From contig NC_092579.1 of NCBI RefSeq assembly GCF_037975245.1, forward strand, positions 19,864,678 to 19,924,677: a stretch of 60,000 bases of DNA. Direction: 5' to 3'. The stretch comes from Apostichopus japonicus. Lineage: Eukaryota > Echinodermata > Holothuroidea > Aspidochirotida > Stichopodidae. Positions 1-24,360 of this stretch are shown piece by piece. The notes below the pieces were generated by a model, which was not told the DNA's origin, searched no databases, and saw nothing but the letters and a program-made list of their open reading frames with translations. Made by a program: the position numbers and the translations under genes. The stretch's first letter is position 1, and every line of letters begins with the position of its first letter.

Positions 1-50
1 GAGTTTCTGCTTGCAGGAGGATCTAAAATACATACATCTGTAGTACGTAC

Positions 51-12023
<11,973 letters not shown>

Positions 12024-12155
12024 CTTTGCGAGTACCTGCAAGTTATAACAATATATGGATACACATTAAATAACAATTATTGTGATAACGTGTAGTTGGA
12101 GGTCTTCATCAGTGAACACGGTCTGTTGTAGTTACTCTTACTGAGGCCTGATTAA

Positions 12156-12928
12156 CAGGGGCGTAGCGAGCGGGGGGTGTGGGGGGGGTGTCACACCCCC
12201 CAATAATTTGGTCGCTGTCGGCAAATTTTGGGTCTGTCGGCAAAAGGAGAAAAGGTGAAGAGAGCGGAGGGGAAGAAAGAAGGAAAGCTGAATAGAGAAA
12301 AGGAGAACGGGAGCTTCTTCCGTGCCAAATTTGACTTAAAATATGCACCAGATTGCATCTAAGGACGTTTCAAAACTAAAAAATTTCCAAAGGGGAGGGG
12401 TAAACCCCGTACCCTTAGACCCCTCCCCCATTTCAGTCACCACTTCCAGATCCGTCGGCAAATCAAATTTGACTTAAAATATGCACCAGATTGCATCTAA
12501 GGACGTTTCAAAACTAAAAAATTTCCAAAGGGGAGGGGTAAACCCCGTACCCTTAGACCCCTCCCCCATTTCAGTCACCACTTCCAGATCCGTCGGCAAA
12601 TCAAATTTGACTTAAAATATGCACCAGATTGCATCTAAGGACGTTTCAAAACTAAAAATTTTCCAAAGGGGAGGGGGACACCCCCTCCCCTTAGACCCCT
12701 CCCCCATTTCAGTCACCACTTCCAGATCCGTCGGCAAATCAAATTTGACTTAAAATATGCACCAAATTGCATCTAAGGACGTTTCAAAACTAAAAAATTG
12801 CTAAAGGGGAGGGGGACACCCCCTCCCCTTAGACCCCTCCCCCATTTCAGTCACCACTTCCAGATCCGTCGGCAAATCAAATTCTCCACACCCCCCCCCC
12901 CAACAAAAACCCCTTCGCTACGCCCCTG
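12156..12928. mobile_element. hAT-like element F with an internal tandem array
   Basis: Termini CAGGGGCGTAGCG and its inverse CGCTACGCCCCTG, with perfect 8-bp duplications CTGATTAA at 12148-12155 and 12929-12936. It lies just upstream of the protease start codon. The interior is mainly four 138-bp units (separate entry). Termini resemble elements D and E. Confidence 0.88.
12331..12882. repeat. Four 138-bp tandem units inside element F
   Basis: The marker TTGACTTAAAATATGCACC recurs at 12331, 12469, 12607 and 12745, an exact 138-bp period. Units 3 and 4 differ from 1 and 2 around the C-rich block (GGGGGACACCCC versus GGGGTAAACCCC). Related single-copy sequence lies inside element E near 18070-18180, in reverse orientation. 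Confidence 0.92.
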
Positions 12929-13139
12929 CTGATTAAGCCGAAACCAACCGGAATCCTTTTTTAATCATACTTGTGGTTTGGAAGATATTCCGCTCCTTAA
13001 ATGTGCCAAAACTCTGGAATGCTTCTTTAAAGCCAAACTGATGATGACATATCTTATATAATTATAAGCATTGTGAAATTTGTATTTTCAATCATACGGA
13101 TCGCTTTTGGGATAACAACAGATATTGGCACATTTGTTA

Positions 13140-13141
<2 letters not shown>

Positions 13142-13222
<81 letters not shown>
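13142..13222. repeat. (AT)n microsatellite
   Basis: About 40 AT dinucleotides in the intergenic region upstream of the protease gene. Confidence 0.95.
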
Positions 13223-13226
<4 letters not shown>

Positions 13227-13559
13227 CTTACTATAATTTGGCTAAGCTTATAATTGTTTGAAATCACTTTTCTCAGTCGTCTGCTGCTCGATTAGACTAC
13301 AATTTTCGGAAAAGACATAATTTTTTCTTCTTATTGTCCTAAGGGGGTTTAGTTTTGGTATAATTGTCGCGTTTTGGTAACGTAAGAATAAATCATCTTG
13401 AAATATCCATTACAGATTGTTTTTCGCATCGTGAGCTTTGTGTTTTAGGTGATATTTGCGCTCCTTCGTCGACGTAGCGCTGCGGTATAAAAGTTGTTTA
13501 AATGAAACGAAGTTGTACAGTTTTTTAGATGTAGGCCTACACGCCACGGCAGTAGCGGG

Positions 13560-14230
13560 ACAATTAGTAAGTGATTGGTGAGTTGTGTGATCGGCCCTTC
13601 AATTTGCAAGTGAACATGTGCCTCAAACAGTGAGCGAATTATGTTATTCTCGGATTCGGTGTGACCGGGACGTCACCGTACACACTATCCTTAGCCTAGC
13701 CTAGAGGTTACAATGTTACACTTGGCGCTGTTCATGTACGCACGGTACGGTAGGCTATATAGTATATCCGAACTTGGCATAGCCTTGGCCTAATGTTTAC
13801 ACCTGGTGCTGTTCGTGTGTAACGTGGTGATGTTCGTGTGACTACGATTGGTGAGTTGTGTGATCGGCCCTTCAGTTTGCATTCAAGTTATGTGCCTCAA
13901 ACAGTGAGCAAATTATTCTATTCTCGAATTCGGTAGACCTGGTGCTGTTCGTACGCACGGTAGCACTGCAGGTTGGCTATCCTAACTTGACATAGCCTAG
14001 GCCTAGCCTTGGCCTAATGTTACACCTGTTGATGTTCGTGTGTAACATGGTGATGTTCGTGTGACTATTCTTAGCCTAGGTCTAACGTTATTTGCATTTA
14101 AGTGAACATGTGCCTCAAACACTGAGCGAATTATGCTATTCTCGGATTCGGCGTGACCGTGACGTCACTGTACACACACTATCCTTAGCTATTCTCGAAT
14201 TCAGGAATTCAGTGTGACCGTGACCATTTT
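13560..14230. repeat. Decayed long-period tandem repeat
   Basis: Three related blocks share GTGCCTCAAACAGTGAGC (near 13618, 13890 and, with one change, 14108), followed by TCTCG-ATTCGG and a TTAGCCTAG-rich tail. GGTGAGTTGTGTGATCGGCC occurs near 13577 and 13849. Spacing is roughly 220-270 bp. No coding frame persists. Probably an old intergenic satellite-like duplication. Confidence 0.75.
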
Positions 14231-14520
14231 TAGCCATAACCATATGACTTTTCAAGAAGGACAGTACTGTAAATAGCCTACTGGGGTTAAGTGTTCTACT
14301 GAAAAATCTTGCATAAAAAGCTTTGTAGTTTTCAATGGTATACACAGTATGCTATGAACAGTGGATGCTTAGTGATAGCCACAGTAAAGAGACAACATGT
14401 TACTGACTACTGTATTTAGCTTGACAGGTACCAAATTTCATCTGTTACATTACCTGAAGGGTGCAGACTTAGTTGCAGTGAATGTAGATATATGTTTTCA
14501 TTTGTTTTCATTGTCTGAAG

Positions 14521-14630
14521 GATGTAATGACATCTTTGTCATTACATGACAAAGATGTAATGTCATGTAATATTGGTCATGAAATATTGGTCATGAAATA
14601 TTGGTCAAAAAATTGACCAATATTTCATCG
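14521..14630. repeat. Cluster of short palindromes
   Basis: TGACATCTTTGTCAT is followed by its inverse, and then ATGAAATATTGGTCAA is followed after four A by TTGACCAATATTTCAT (16-bp arms, 14593-14628). Two direct copies of the left arm precede the hairpin. No element boundary is clear. Confidence 0.7.
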
Positions 14631-17600
14631 CCTCCCTGCCACAGGCACTGCCCCTAATTCTATCTAATAATGCCTCTTCACCTTTCAATCGGTACAATTC
14701 AAAGAGCAGCCATAGTTACAGCCATAACTATACAACCACAGTATATTGGCATATTTTATGTACGGGTATATCTGCTAGTATATATAAATATGTTAATAAT
14801 AAAAGCAGTAAAAAAATAACCATTAACAAAGAAATAAAAACAGTTATGATATGATCAATACCCAAACTCAGCAAGGCGCGCCCAGCAGTTCAGGCGATTC
14901 GTGTCAGTCAGTACTCGAGAACAAAGGTCAAGTCCTACAAGAAGTTATTCATAGACCAAAGCAGTTACTCTAAGAAGTTTGTAGGTGAAGGTCGCCAAGT
15001 CGATGACGTCAGAGTTCGCTATATACTTAGTATGGTGTATTTGAAAACAATAGCCTACTCATCTTAGAATAAAAGGCTTAGAAGCAGTACACAGAAAACA
15101 CTGCAGACCGTCCGCTTGCCTTGCAACCTTTGACCCGACGTATTGTGTAATTAATGTATTCCATTTCATAGGGACTCGTGATACACACGTGAAGTAATAT
15201 CGTTATCGGTTATAGTTTCGATGTAACAAGACAGAGGTTGATAAGTTTTCGTGACCAGACTCTATCCTGGCTGACTTCTCTGAAATACGTTTTGACTAAC
15301 ATAATGTATAGTAAGATATATGTGTATTCTTTGGTAATACACATGTTTACAGTCTCAGAATTAAAGGGACACGAGCTGCGAGTGGATCAATTTTTTTTAC
15401 TTTCGTATACAAAGGCTCTGATTTGAGTGACTTTCCCTAAAGATATATATATGTATGCAGGCGCCATGGCTACGTTAATGGGATGTTTGTTCCTATGTTG
15501 TTTAAGGACACTTTAAGTACATATGCGGTTATAAGCCATTGTATGTGTCCTTATATGCATAAACCAATCGAAAAAAAGATGCAGTTCATAACTTCATTCT
15601 TTTTAAGGCGACATATCACAGACAACATCTCAAATCATCCCTCCCCTCCCCCTCCCGCCCTCCTCCTCTCTCTCGCTCTCCCAGTCCTTTATCCGTGTCC
15701 TGTAAACTCTTTTTTGGATGCTGATTATTACTGTGAAATGATTTTTCGAGGAAGTAAATACAGTATACGCTATACTCAAGTGTGTTTTGTGTTTTCTCTC
15801 GTAGGCTACATACAACAACCAGCCGTTTTAATCCTTATGCCGGTAACTTAAAAACACTTGAGCTTTTGTATCTCGTAACCAATTAGATGACGAATTTTTC
15901 GTTGTTATAGAACGATAAGAGTTTGATTATAAATCAGATAAAAAAGGCTGGGTTACACAACAGCTGCTGTCACAGTGTCACGTGATTAGGTTGAAATATT
16001 AACTAGAACGTGAAGACTTTGCTTTAAGAGTTACTTTCAAGTGTATATAGGCTTCTGCATGCGTGAGTTGTGGTTTCTCTGTATACGGGAATCGTATAAT
16101 CATAGTCTACACAGCAATCACTAACAGAGTTAAACCGTGTTTGGAGGCAGCTGCTAAATATGGCTAAAGATCTCATGCACAACAAACACGCTGCACAACG
16201 AAATCAAATTTGGAAGTAAATATTGAATGGAGAGGGGTTATATAATACACCAGATCCCTACCGACCCTCCACCTGCCCCTTCCCGTATCGAAGTGAGCTT
16301 TCCTACCGATTGACAGTATTCCTTTTCACGAATCATTTAGTAAAAGTATTAATTAGTCACAGATGACACAGATTATTTTGGAGGGCGTGGTCAAAACGTA
16401 GTTTGGGCCACAGCCATTCCATTATGATTTACCTTTTATTTTGCGTTTTGCAGAGACCGAGTTCTGTGAGTTTCCGTTTCAGATAATAACATTTCAGTTG
16501 GTGCAAGTGGTGCATTCAATCAATGTTTTGTTAATGACGATTATTTGTATAGTATTTGTGATATCAGAATATACATAGTCCAGAATAAATAAACAACTAA
16601 ACTAGGAAAGAATTAAGAAAACGAATAAACCAATGTTGCAGTAATTTGAACAGACTGATGTAGCAGAAAATGTATATATATATATATATGAAGAAAACAT
16701 TTGATCAAGTCTCCTAAAATTTTTTGTTATCTTTATTACCGTTGGTATCTGAAGTAAACTAACGTGAAAATAGTACTGGCTACACGAATAGGATAGTTGT
16801 TGGAAATGCTTTATAATTTGTCTAACAATAACTCAAATTTTACAATTTTACAAAGTTGCATGTGGATCCTTCTTAATTTTACTATTCTTGCTGTTATTGT
16901 CAATGTTGTAATTTTGTCCCCGTTATTACCGATGTTGACATTTTGTTGTTGTTATTATTATTAATATTGTTATTTGATGATGTTGTTGTCATTATCGATG
17001 TTGTGGTTTTGTTTGTTTTAAGACCAATGACTTAGGCCAATTATCCTACCGTAAAGATACATGACAAAATATGTAATATCACGACTGCAGTTAATATAGG
17101 TAACGATTAACCTTCTTAAGTTAGTATATTAATAACGCGATGACCTTTATAGGTTAGTACATATATTATCAATGCAAGACCCTTTTATGTACAAAATAAT
17201 TTACTCCTTATCATGTGTTTAAGCAAATTGACATATTTCAGAAATGAATAACGTTTAAAATGATTTATTATTGATTAAACAAATTAGCATTGTTTAATGT
17301 GATGGAAAACAGAGGTTTTGATTATTCATTAATTCTTCCAGCATTTGGAACGATGTGACTGCGATATATCTAATATATACACCTGATTATGAAGGTTAAT
17401 ATTAAATGCATGAGTGTTTAAAGTTAGGTAAACATTGTTACTGAAGCTTTATTTAATCTATAGTCTCATAACATATTTACAGATCTATTTTATTTTGATA
17501 CGTTGCAGACCTGAACATCAAGAGGCTGATCAAGTAAAGTGACTGCAATACGTAGTCTAACACAGAGACCAGGAGCGTAACCACCATTTTTTGTTATGAA

Positions 17601-18006
17601 GGGTCGGGACTATGATGTTATGTGGTTATGTCGTCCCGGGGGGAGGGGGTATAAAAGGAGAGAGTTGCCAATTTTGGTAAATCTGCGGGACCTTGGATGC
17701 AAAATGGTGCTACATTTTTGGTACTTTTCAAAAATTATTGAAGAATTTTCAATTTTTAAGGTGTTACTTTATATATGTGTTGTTAGATTTACGTAATGTC
17801 CTAAACTGAGATTTTTTGTTATAGTAATATTCTGACAGAAACCATTACGCCAGTTCCTCGGATGCAACCGAAAACTCAATAGAAAGAAAGAAGGGTTTTA
17901 TTGCTTCAATCAACGTGTTTATACAATGCATTAAACATTTATGACTTGAAGGTCAAATGGTTCTCAATGTCATCCAAGGTACCTCTGTTGTTTACATGAA
18001 GTTAAA
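14631..18006. other. Intergenic sequence, nothing recognised
   Basis: AT-rich, with no exon, repeat family or inverted termini I can support, apart from a segment near 15130-15240 that resembles 11655-11775 (see findings). A possible degenerate hAT-like end (CAGGAGCGTAACC) lies at about 17570, without a partner. Confidence 0.55.
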
Positions 18007-18014
18007 CGAACATG

Positions 18015-18377
18015 CAGTGGCGTAGGAAGGTTCTTTTGAGTGGGGGGCTGAGGACTGATGGCCGGCCTGGGGGAGGGGTCTAAGGGGAGGGGGTGTCCCC
18101 CTCCCCTTTGGAATTTTTTGCATTTCCAGGTAGCCTCAGATGCAATTTGGTGCAATATAGCACACTTCAACACCCACTCCATTTTGTAAACTTAATTTTG
18201 TATTTTCACCAGGCCTTAGATGCAATTTGGTGCTCCAAATGAGATTTTTTTTTCTCATTTGGAAATGAAAAAGGGGTTTTCTGACTTGCGAAGCGGAGGG
18301 GCGGAATGATACTTCCGCCCCTCCGCATTTTTCACTGGGGGGCTGATGCCCCCAGCCCCCCTGTTCCTACGCCCTTG
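18015..18377. mobile_element. hAT-like MITE E
   Basis: Termini CAGTGGCGTAGGAAGG and inverted CAAGGGCGTAGGAACAGG, with perfect 8-bp duplications CGAACATG at 18007-18014 and 18378-18385. The interior has a G/C-rich block and sequence related to the 138-bp unit of element F. Confidence 0.88.
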
Positions 18378-18385
18378 CGAACATG

Positions 18386-19309
18386 TGTTGATTGCGTTAT
18401 TTGGAGTTTATAGAAAGATGGATGAATCATAACATTGAGACCAGCAGTTACAAGGCGACGTCACCACCACTTTAGCCTTAAGGGAGCCTTCATTTTAAAG
18501 TGAAGAATTGAAAATATAGGAATAACTATAGACTGCATAGAAACAATACTATAGATCTCATATTTTTTATTGGCAAATCAAGACGAAAAATCTGCCTAAT
18601 GTCATCATTGAACAGAGATTTTTGAGTTAATATTGAAGTCAATTTCAATGATATTCGAATAATTCGATTAACTATGTACAAATGGCCATGATAAAGTAAA
18701 TGGTAGGTCATTATAGCTTGTAGAATTAACATCATCAATCATTTCACATAACCAGACGAAGTTGAAAAATATTAATATTTAATTAATATTTAATATTAAT
18801 AATGTTTCTGGGAGACGAAAATCTAATCGTTTAATCGTTCATAATAATCAATCTTCATGCGGTGAAAAAAAAATCTATGGATGTCTAAATTTTGATCAAC
18901 AACAGTCATTTTTGAGATACTATGCGATAAGTTTGCTTGAATGGCCGACAAGACGCCAACAAAAATTCAGTTTTGTTAACAGCATCTTGGTTTACCCTAT
19001 GTGTCGTTGAAATGTTTACATTGTAGTTAAAGTTTTAAATATAGTTAAGGATGTAGTGCACTAACAAAACATTGACTTCCTTTAGAAAGACTATAATTGG
19101 TTCATCCGCTCTTTTATAACAAGCTTTACATCAATATATACAAATATATTGTGAATATCAAAACCGGAGAAATTCAATCTGTATATGTATCATTCAAATG
19201 AGAGAAAGTCTTATGAAATGAAAACGTGAACAAGTTTATCATTCAATCTCGCTTCATGTGGTCTGTTCCACAGAAAGTGATCACATATATATTTTTTCTT
19301 AGGAAGTGA
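18386..19309. other. Intergenic sequence, nothing recognised
   Basis: AT-rich spacer between two MITEs. An ATTAATATT-type palindromic run lies near 18770-18800. No gene is supported. Confidence 0.55.
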
Positions 19310-19317
19310 TTTGTAGG

Positions 19318-19614
19318 CAGGCGCGTAGCCAGGAATTTGCCAAGGGAGGGGCGAACTTGTAGGCAAACTATCAGAGCCGTAGATTCTGTATTGAAACTAT
19401 CTAAGCGTAGCGCCACCATAAGTTGGCGCTACGCGTACACAAAAAGGTTGGCTGAAAATGCCTCCCAGATCGCTGGCAATGGCACTTCCCAGGCCTTGTA
19501 AGTTGCATCTAAGCTTGAAATTACTAGCGATATCATAAAAACATAGAAACAAAATATGCTCAAGGGGGGGGGGGGCGGTCGCCCGCTTCGCCCCCCCCCC
19601 TGGCTACGCGCCTG
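19318..19614. mobile_element. hAT-like MITE D
   Basis: Perfect 16-bp terminal inverted repeats CAGGCGCGTAGCCAGG and its complement at the right end. Flanks TTTGTAGG and TTTGTGAG match at 6 of 8 positions, probably a decayed target duplication. The interior shares the 'GGCGCTACGC/AAGCG' block with elements A, B, C and G. Confidence 0.83.
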
Positions 19615-19622
19615 TTTGTGAG

Positions 19623-20914
19623 GATTGGGAAAAGGAATCTGTCCTAATAGTTTTCATCGTGCATCTTAGAATATAGGACCCGGAATGCAGTGACGTAATG
19701 CTCCGAGCATATATTCGCTTGAAGTCTTTTGACAGATTTTGAGGGAACAACGAATTAATTGAGTATGATATTGACACACATATTATGCTTTATTCATTCA
19801 TGTACATAAAATGGACTTAAAAATTACTGAATAACCGTGAAAACTGCTGAATTTAATTTCATGAAACAGTCGATAGGTCTATTTCAGTCATGGTGTTTTA
19901 GTTGTTGGACATTGTTTGAGTATCTTCTTGGTTTCTATCAAAAGATGCATCAACAGTTTTTTTCTGATAGACAAACTTAGCCATTTAAATCAATAAAAAA
20001 CAAAAACATTCTGTTGATAACCGTGTATAAATCAAATGTTTAAGCTTACCTTGAAATGCACTATATCTTAAAAATAAACATGTCCCAATGCTTTCTTCTT
20101 CTTACAAGTCTTGTTCGTAGAATGACGATGTAGTTTCTCCTCTACACAGCTTTATCTCTCTTACTGGTTAATTATTTGAAACAATTTCACTCTATACTTT
20201 ATGCCTCACGGCATGGACTTTTTCATGGACTTTGGAACTGGGGAGGACTCTTTTCTCTAAACAGCCGACGTAAGACAGTACGCGAATAGAGGAATAAATC
20301 CAGCTGTATGGTCATAGTATGAGATAAGAGCGATACAGGGCACTCGGATCTGGAACCTCTTCATTTGTTTTTCTTTTTATTTGTTTACTTTTTTCTCGTT
20401 TCGTCATATACTACCGAGAAAGAATGTTAACAGTAAATGTCACTGAAAACCAATATAAAATTATTATGTCATGCTTAAAAAAAAATTCAATAGCTTGAAT
20501 TCACCTTTGGCAAAGCTCATCTCCATTCAAAGAAAACAAACATTGTAATAAGTAAAGCAAAATCATACAGAATTGAAGCACAAGTGCCTCGATGATATCA
20601 TTTCTCGGTTCCTTCAGTCTTTAGTAAATATGTCAAGGGTCATTAAATATGATAAATATATTCTGTTATATCTTCTTAGCTGTTTGACAAGTTGTTCATC
20701 AGACAAAAGCGCTGCAATTTATATCACAGAGACCAAAGGTGCGTATGTGTCCTGTAGGGACACAGCCTAATTTCAGTATTCAATTATTCAACAATTGACA
20801 TGGTCAACACGGACGTTGTTATATAAGAGACATAAATCCCAACCACAATCTTTGGCTTATTGGACAGGCACTTTATCATAAATTTCATTAATTTCTTCGC
20901 TACATGTATACTTG
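19623..20914. other. Intergenic sequence, nothing recognised
   Basis: AT-rich; no frame, repeat family or RNA gene is seen. Confidence 0.55.
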
Positions 20915-21275
20915 CAGAGGGATTATTATAAATAGTACCCATACTGGAGTCTTAACAATGGTCCAGTGTGACGTAATAACATTAAATCGCCAATGTCGCC
21001 CTAAGTATTATGGAAAGAATTAAATTCACATAGGGCGACATAAACATGTGGAATTAGTTAATTAGTTAATTAAATTCCTTCCTATATGTATTAAACAAAG
21101 GGATTAGTATAAATAGAACCAACACTGGAGTCTTAAATGTTGCCCTAAGTGTTGTGAATAGAGTTAATTTCACATCGGGTGACATGTATATGTGAAATTA
21201 TTTAATAAGTTAATTGAATTCTTTGCAATATGTACTTTGCAAAGGGATTATTATAAATAGTGCACATACTGGAGT
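20915..21275. repeat. Degenerate tandem repeat, three units
   Basis: GGGATTATTATAAATAG-type blocks followed by ACTGGAGT recur at about 20920, 21101 and 21245. Between them the 'GCCCTAAGT...TTCACAT.GGG.GACAT' segment is repeated (near 20999 and 21144). Unit length is about 145-180 bp. No coding meaning is evident. Confidence 0.75.
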
Positions 21276-21560
21276 TCCAGGATGAAAAGCCTCAAAACTG
21301 TCCGACTTGCCTGAAAAAAATTTCGCGCTCTTCGCGCGCGTTCAACGTGTTCATGTCAATATCATATAAGCAAGCATCGGTTATTACATCGAATGCCATC
21401 ATGTACCGTACGGTCCGTTAAAATTCCGCAGTATACCGCGGGATGCTAATGTAAACAACGACATGACTCATGTAGATGTATAAAAAGCATGGAGGTCCAA
21501 TTATGTCAAAACTCTCTTTTACATTAGTAATGGCGAATTAGGGCCTGCACCCCCGCCGCG

Positions 21561-21938
21561 CAGTGGCGGAGCGTCCATATGGTCAGGGGGCGGATGCCCC
21601 CCTGACGGAGGCTCAAATGGACTGCTGGCGCCTTTTTCAGCTCTTTACCAGTTTTTACTTATTCTAGATTATTGCCTTTTTTATTGCGCTCTCATCTACT
21701 TATTGACATTTGTCACATTTTGTTGGTGTTATTTGGCGATGAAACCTTATTCTTCGTTAATCTGCAAATTAGCCAGGCCCGGAAAGGGTCATTTCCGGCG
21801 ATCTAGGGAGTATCTTTACTCAAATTTTTTTTGTACGCTACGCGCCAACCAGTGGTGGCGCTCCGCTTAGATAGTGTCGAAAGCGCCCCTTCAGACCATT
21901 CTCGCCACTCCTGACCAATACCCCTAGCTCCGCCACTG
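21561..21938. mobile_element. hAT-like MITE C
   Basis: Termini CAGTGGCGGAGC and its inverse GCTCCGCCACTG. Flanking octamers CCGCCGCG (21553-21560) and CCGCTGTG (21939-21946) differ only by two C-to-T changes at CpG sites, so they are probably one decayed target duplication. Similar throughout to element B. Confidence 0.83.
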
Positions 21939-22479
21939 CCGCTGTGCCTCCTACGCCTATGTGTGTAGTGTTCGGTTTCGGAAATATCTGCTACTTTTTC
22001 ATTGCCTTCAACCAAGTTTTATAATAGCCGTTATTACAGATTTTAATATTTGTACACCAATAAATTAACTGTGTCTGAATTTTCGAAAATTTCTGACCAA
22101 CATTCTACATCACACTTCCCTCCAATCGTGCAATTTTGACCGGTCTGTTAGGGGTTGAAGGAAGTTTTTTCTATATTGGTTGTCTAAAGATGAAATTTTG
22201 TACAAAATTATGGGTATGTTTTGAAGTGAGTTTATTCACGAGAAATGTGAATTTTCAAATTCTGAACAAATATGGGGCTTAAAACCTTGAAAAGTGGGGC
22301 TGACGGGTATTGTGGGCCGCGACGTAGAATCACCTACAAAAGCAAAGACCCACAGGAGATGCGATCAGGTCGAACATGATGTGTGCCGGGTTGACAATCT
22401 TCAAAAAGGTTATGGATGAAAAAAAACTATTAGGAAATACTTGGTTCTCAGGCAAAACGTGTACATCTGGTTGGTCATT

Positions 22480-22623
22480 TCAAGCCCGAGAAGTGCCGTT
22501 TCCGGTGATCTGGGGGGTTTCAAAACAAGAAATTTTCGTGTACGCTGCGCGCCAACCGATGGTGGCGCTCCGCTTAGATAGTACTTCGCGCCCCCGGGTT
22601 TGAAAATCCTGGATACGCGCCTG
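22480..22623. mobile_element. Fragment G of the hAT-like family (right end only)
   Basis: Contains the family core (TACGCTGCGCGCCAACC, GGTGGCGCTCCGCTTAGATA) and the right terminus CCTGGATACGCGCCTG. No matching left terminus was found upstream, so it is a truncated copy. Confidence 0.6.
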
Positions 22624-24360
22624 ATCATATATTCCATATCAGTCTTCACTACTATATAGTAAAAATAAATACTTGTCTTTGAAGTGCATCTTAAATAATT
22701 TTGAATCAAATTATGCTACATAGGTATTAATCATGGCATAAAGTGTAGTGTTTAGTGTTTATACGTTGCGATTGACAAGTAATACGATACCTTGTCTTGC
22801 CAAGCAGTATGGCTTCCTCCATTGTCGTTAATATATTTCGTATTTCTCAAGAGGGATCATAGAAGGCATATCATTTGTCTTTGGTTTGTGCTGTAACGAC
22901 CAGCTTTCAAATATTATCTGCAGGTTATAATATGTATTTAGATTAGATTTTAATATGCATATAAAATTAAGCCATTTGAAGTATGTGCGTTAACGAAAAT
23001 AGCACAACTAATTATCGCTTGATAAGTTATCAAGTTTTTCAAGAATGCAGCATTGATTAATCAGTGATTTGAATAAGAACGGGTTGGGGCTCAGAGGTCC
23101 ATCAAGTCAACGCCCTTGTAATGGGGATTGGCCCCTTCCCCATTAAAGAGTCATAAATTTTGGCTATAAATTAGGTATTTCATAAGGTCTACACTGGGAT
23201 TGTGCAAATATGTGCTTGACGTTTTTATTTTGGTTGTGCTGACAATAAGAGTTGGGGGGGGGGGGTAGGCTACACCATCCACACAACCCATGGAGTTATG
23301 CCTAAGGGGGGGGGGTTCTAAACTATACAGAAATTGAAAAGTTTACTGTTTTATCAAAAGGTGCTGTTCTTTTTGAGAAAAGGGTCTCTTTAGCCGCTGA
23401 GGTTCCCTTGTCACTGTGACCTGCCCTCCACCCCATATTCACATTGTTTTCAGGCTAGAAGGTTTTTCTCTCTTATTTCCATCTTATCGTTCACATGATT
23501 AGGTGAAAACCTGAATCAGCCCCGACACCGCGTCCTCTCTTCAGTTTCACCCTTCACAGAACCGTCATATTTGTCAAATCTGTGCGTTTCGCCATAGGAC
23601 ACACCAAGACTTAGCAAGAATTATAGTATTTTTATAGCTCATTACTGTGACTCATGGAATGTGTCAGTAAATTTCGACGTATATTTTGTCGCGATCGCCA
23701 GGTCTGTCAAGCGGTGCGGGGGGGGGGGGGAGAGGGGCGGGGGTCACAGGAAAGGGTCTGCGAACTTGCTCATGATTCCCCTTTGGCCGACCAGTACCAT
23801 ACATCTTATTAACCGCCCTTCAATATGCGGCGATGATAAGAAAGATCTCATTTAAAGTGATCAGGAGTGTCAATACTGAATATAGTGCCATGGGGCGGGG
23901 GATGCTCACCCCAGACAATGCACGTACGGTGAACGTCACGCGCACGCGCACACACTACACGTACGAAGGTCTGTTGAAAAGATGGCACGGTATTACTAGT
24001 GAGACCGTACAGTATCTCGTATCAACTTGGAACAGAAAATCGACTTCTGCTGTGACCAGGACATCAAGTATTGCATAGCGCAAGCTTAGCATCTTACTGA
24101 AAATCAAGGATGTGCACTTTTATAATTAAAATTCAGGACGTTTATAGGCCAAATAGTAAGTAGTATTAATGCAGGTGCTATTTGAGTATATTGGCTAGTT
24201 AAGTGTAAAGATAGGCTATATACACGTACAGCTTAACGAACCAATGTCAGCCAGAATATTAACACTAGGCTGCAGCTGCATTCGTAGACAATACAGACTC
24301 GCATTCATAAATGTGATGTAGCCTAACATTAACAATGCGTGCTTGCAATGTTAATGTTGT
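22624..24360. other. Intergenic sequence, nothing recognised
   Basis: Contains G-runs near 23250, 23307 and 23718 but no supported gene or element. Confidence 0.5.

Noticed and set aside
12331-12882. CRISPR array or gene repeat
   Set aside because: Units are contiguous with no unique spacers, the genome is eukaryotic, and the array lies inside a MITE.
17572-17660. Another hAT-like element starting CAGGAGCGTAACC
   Set aside because: No right terminus or 8-bp duplication was found.
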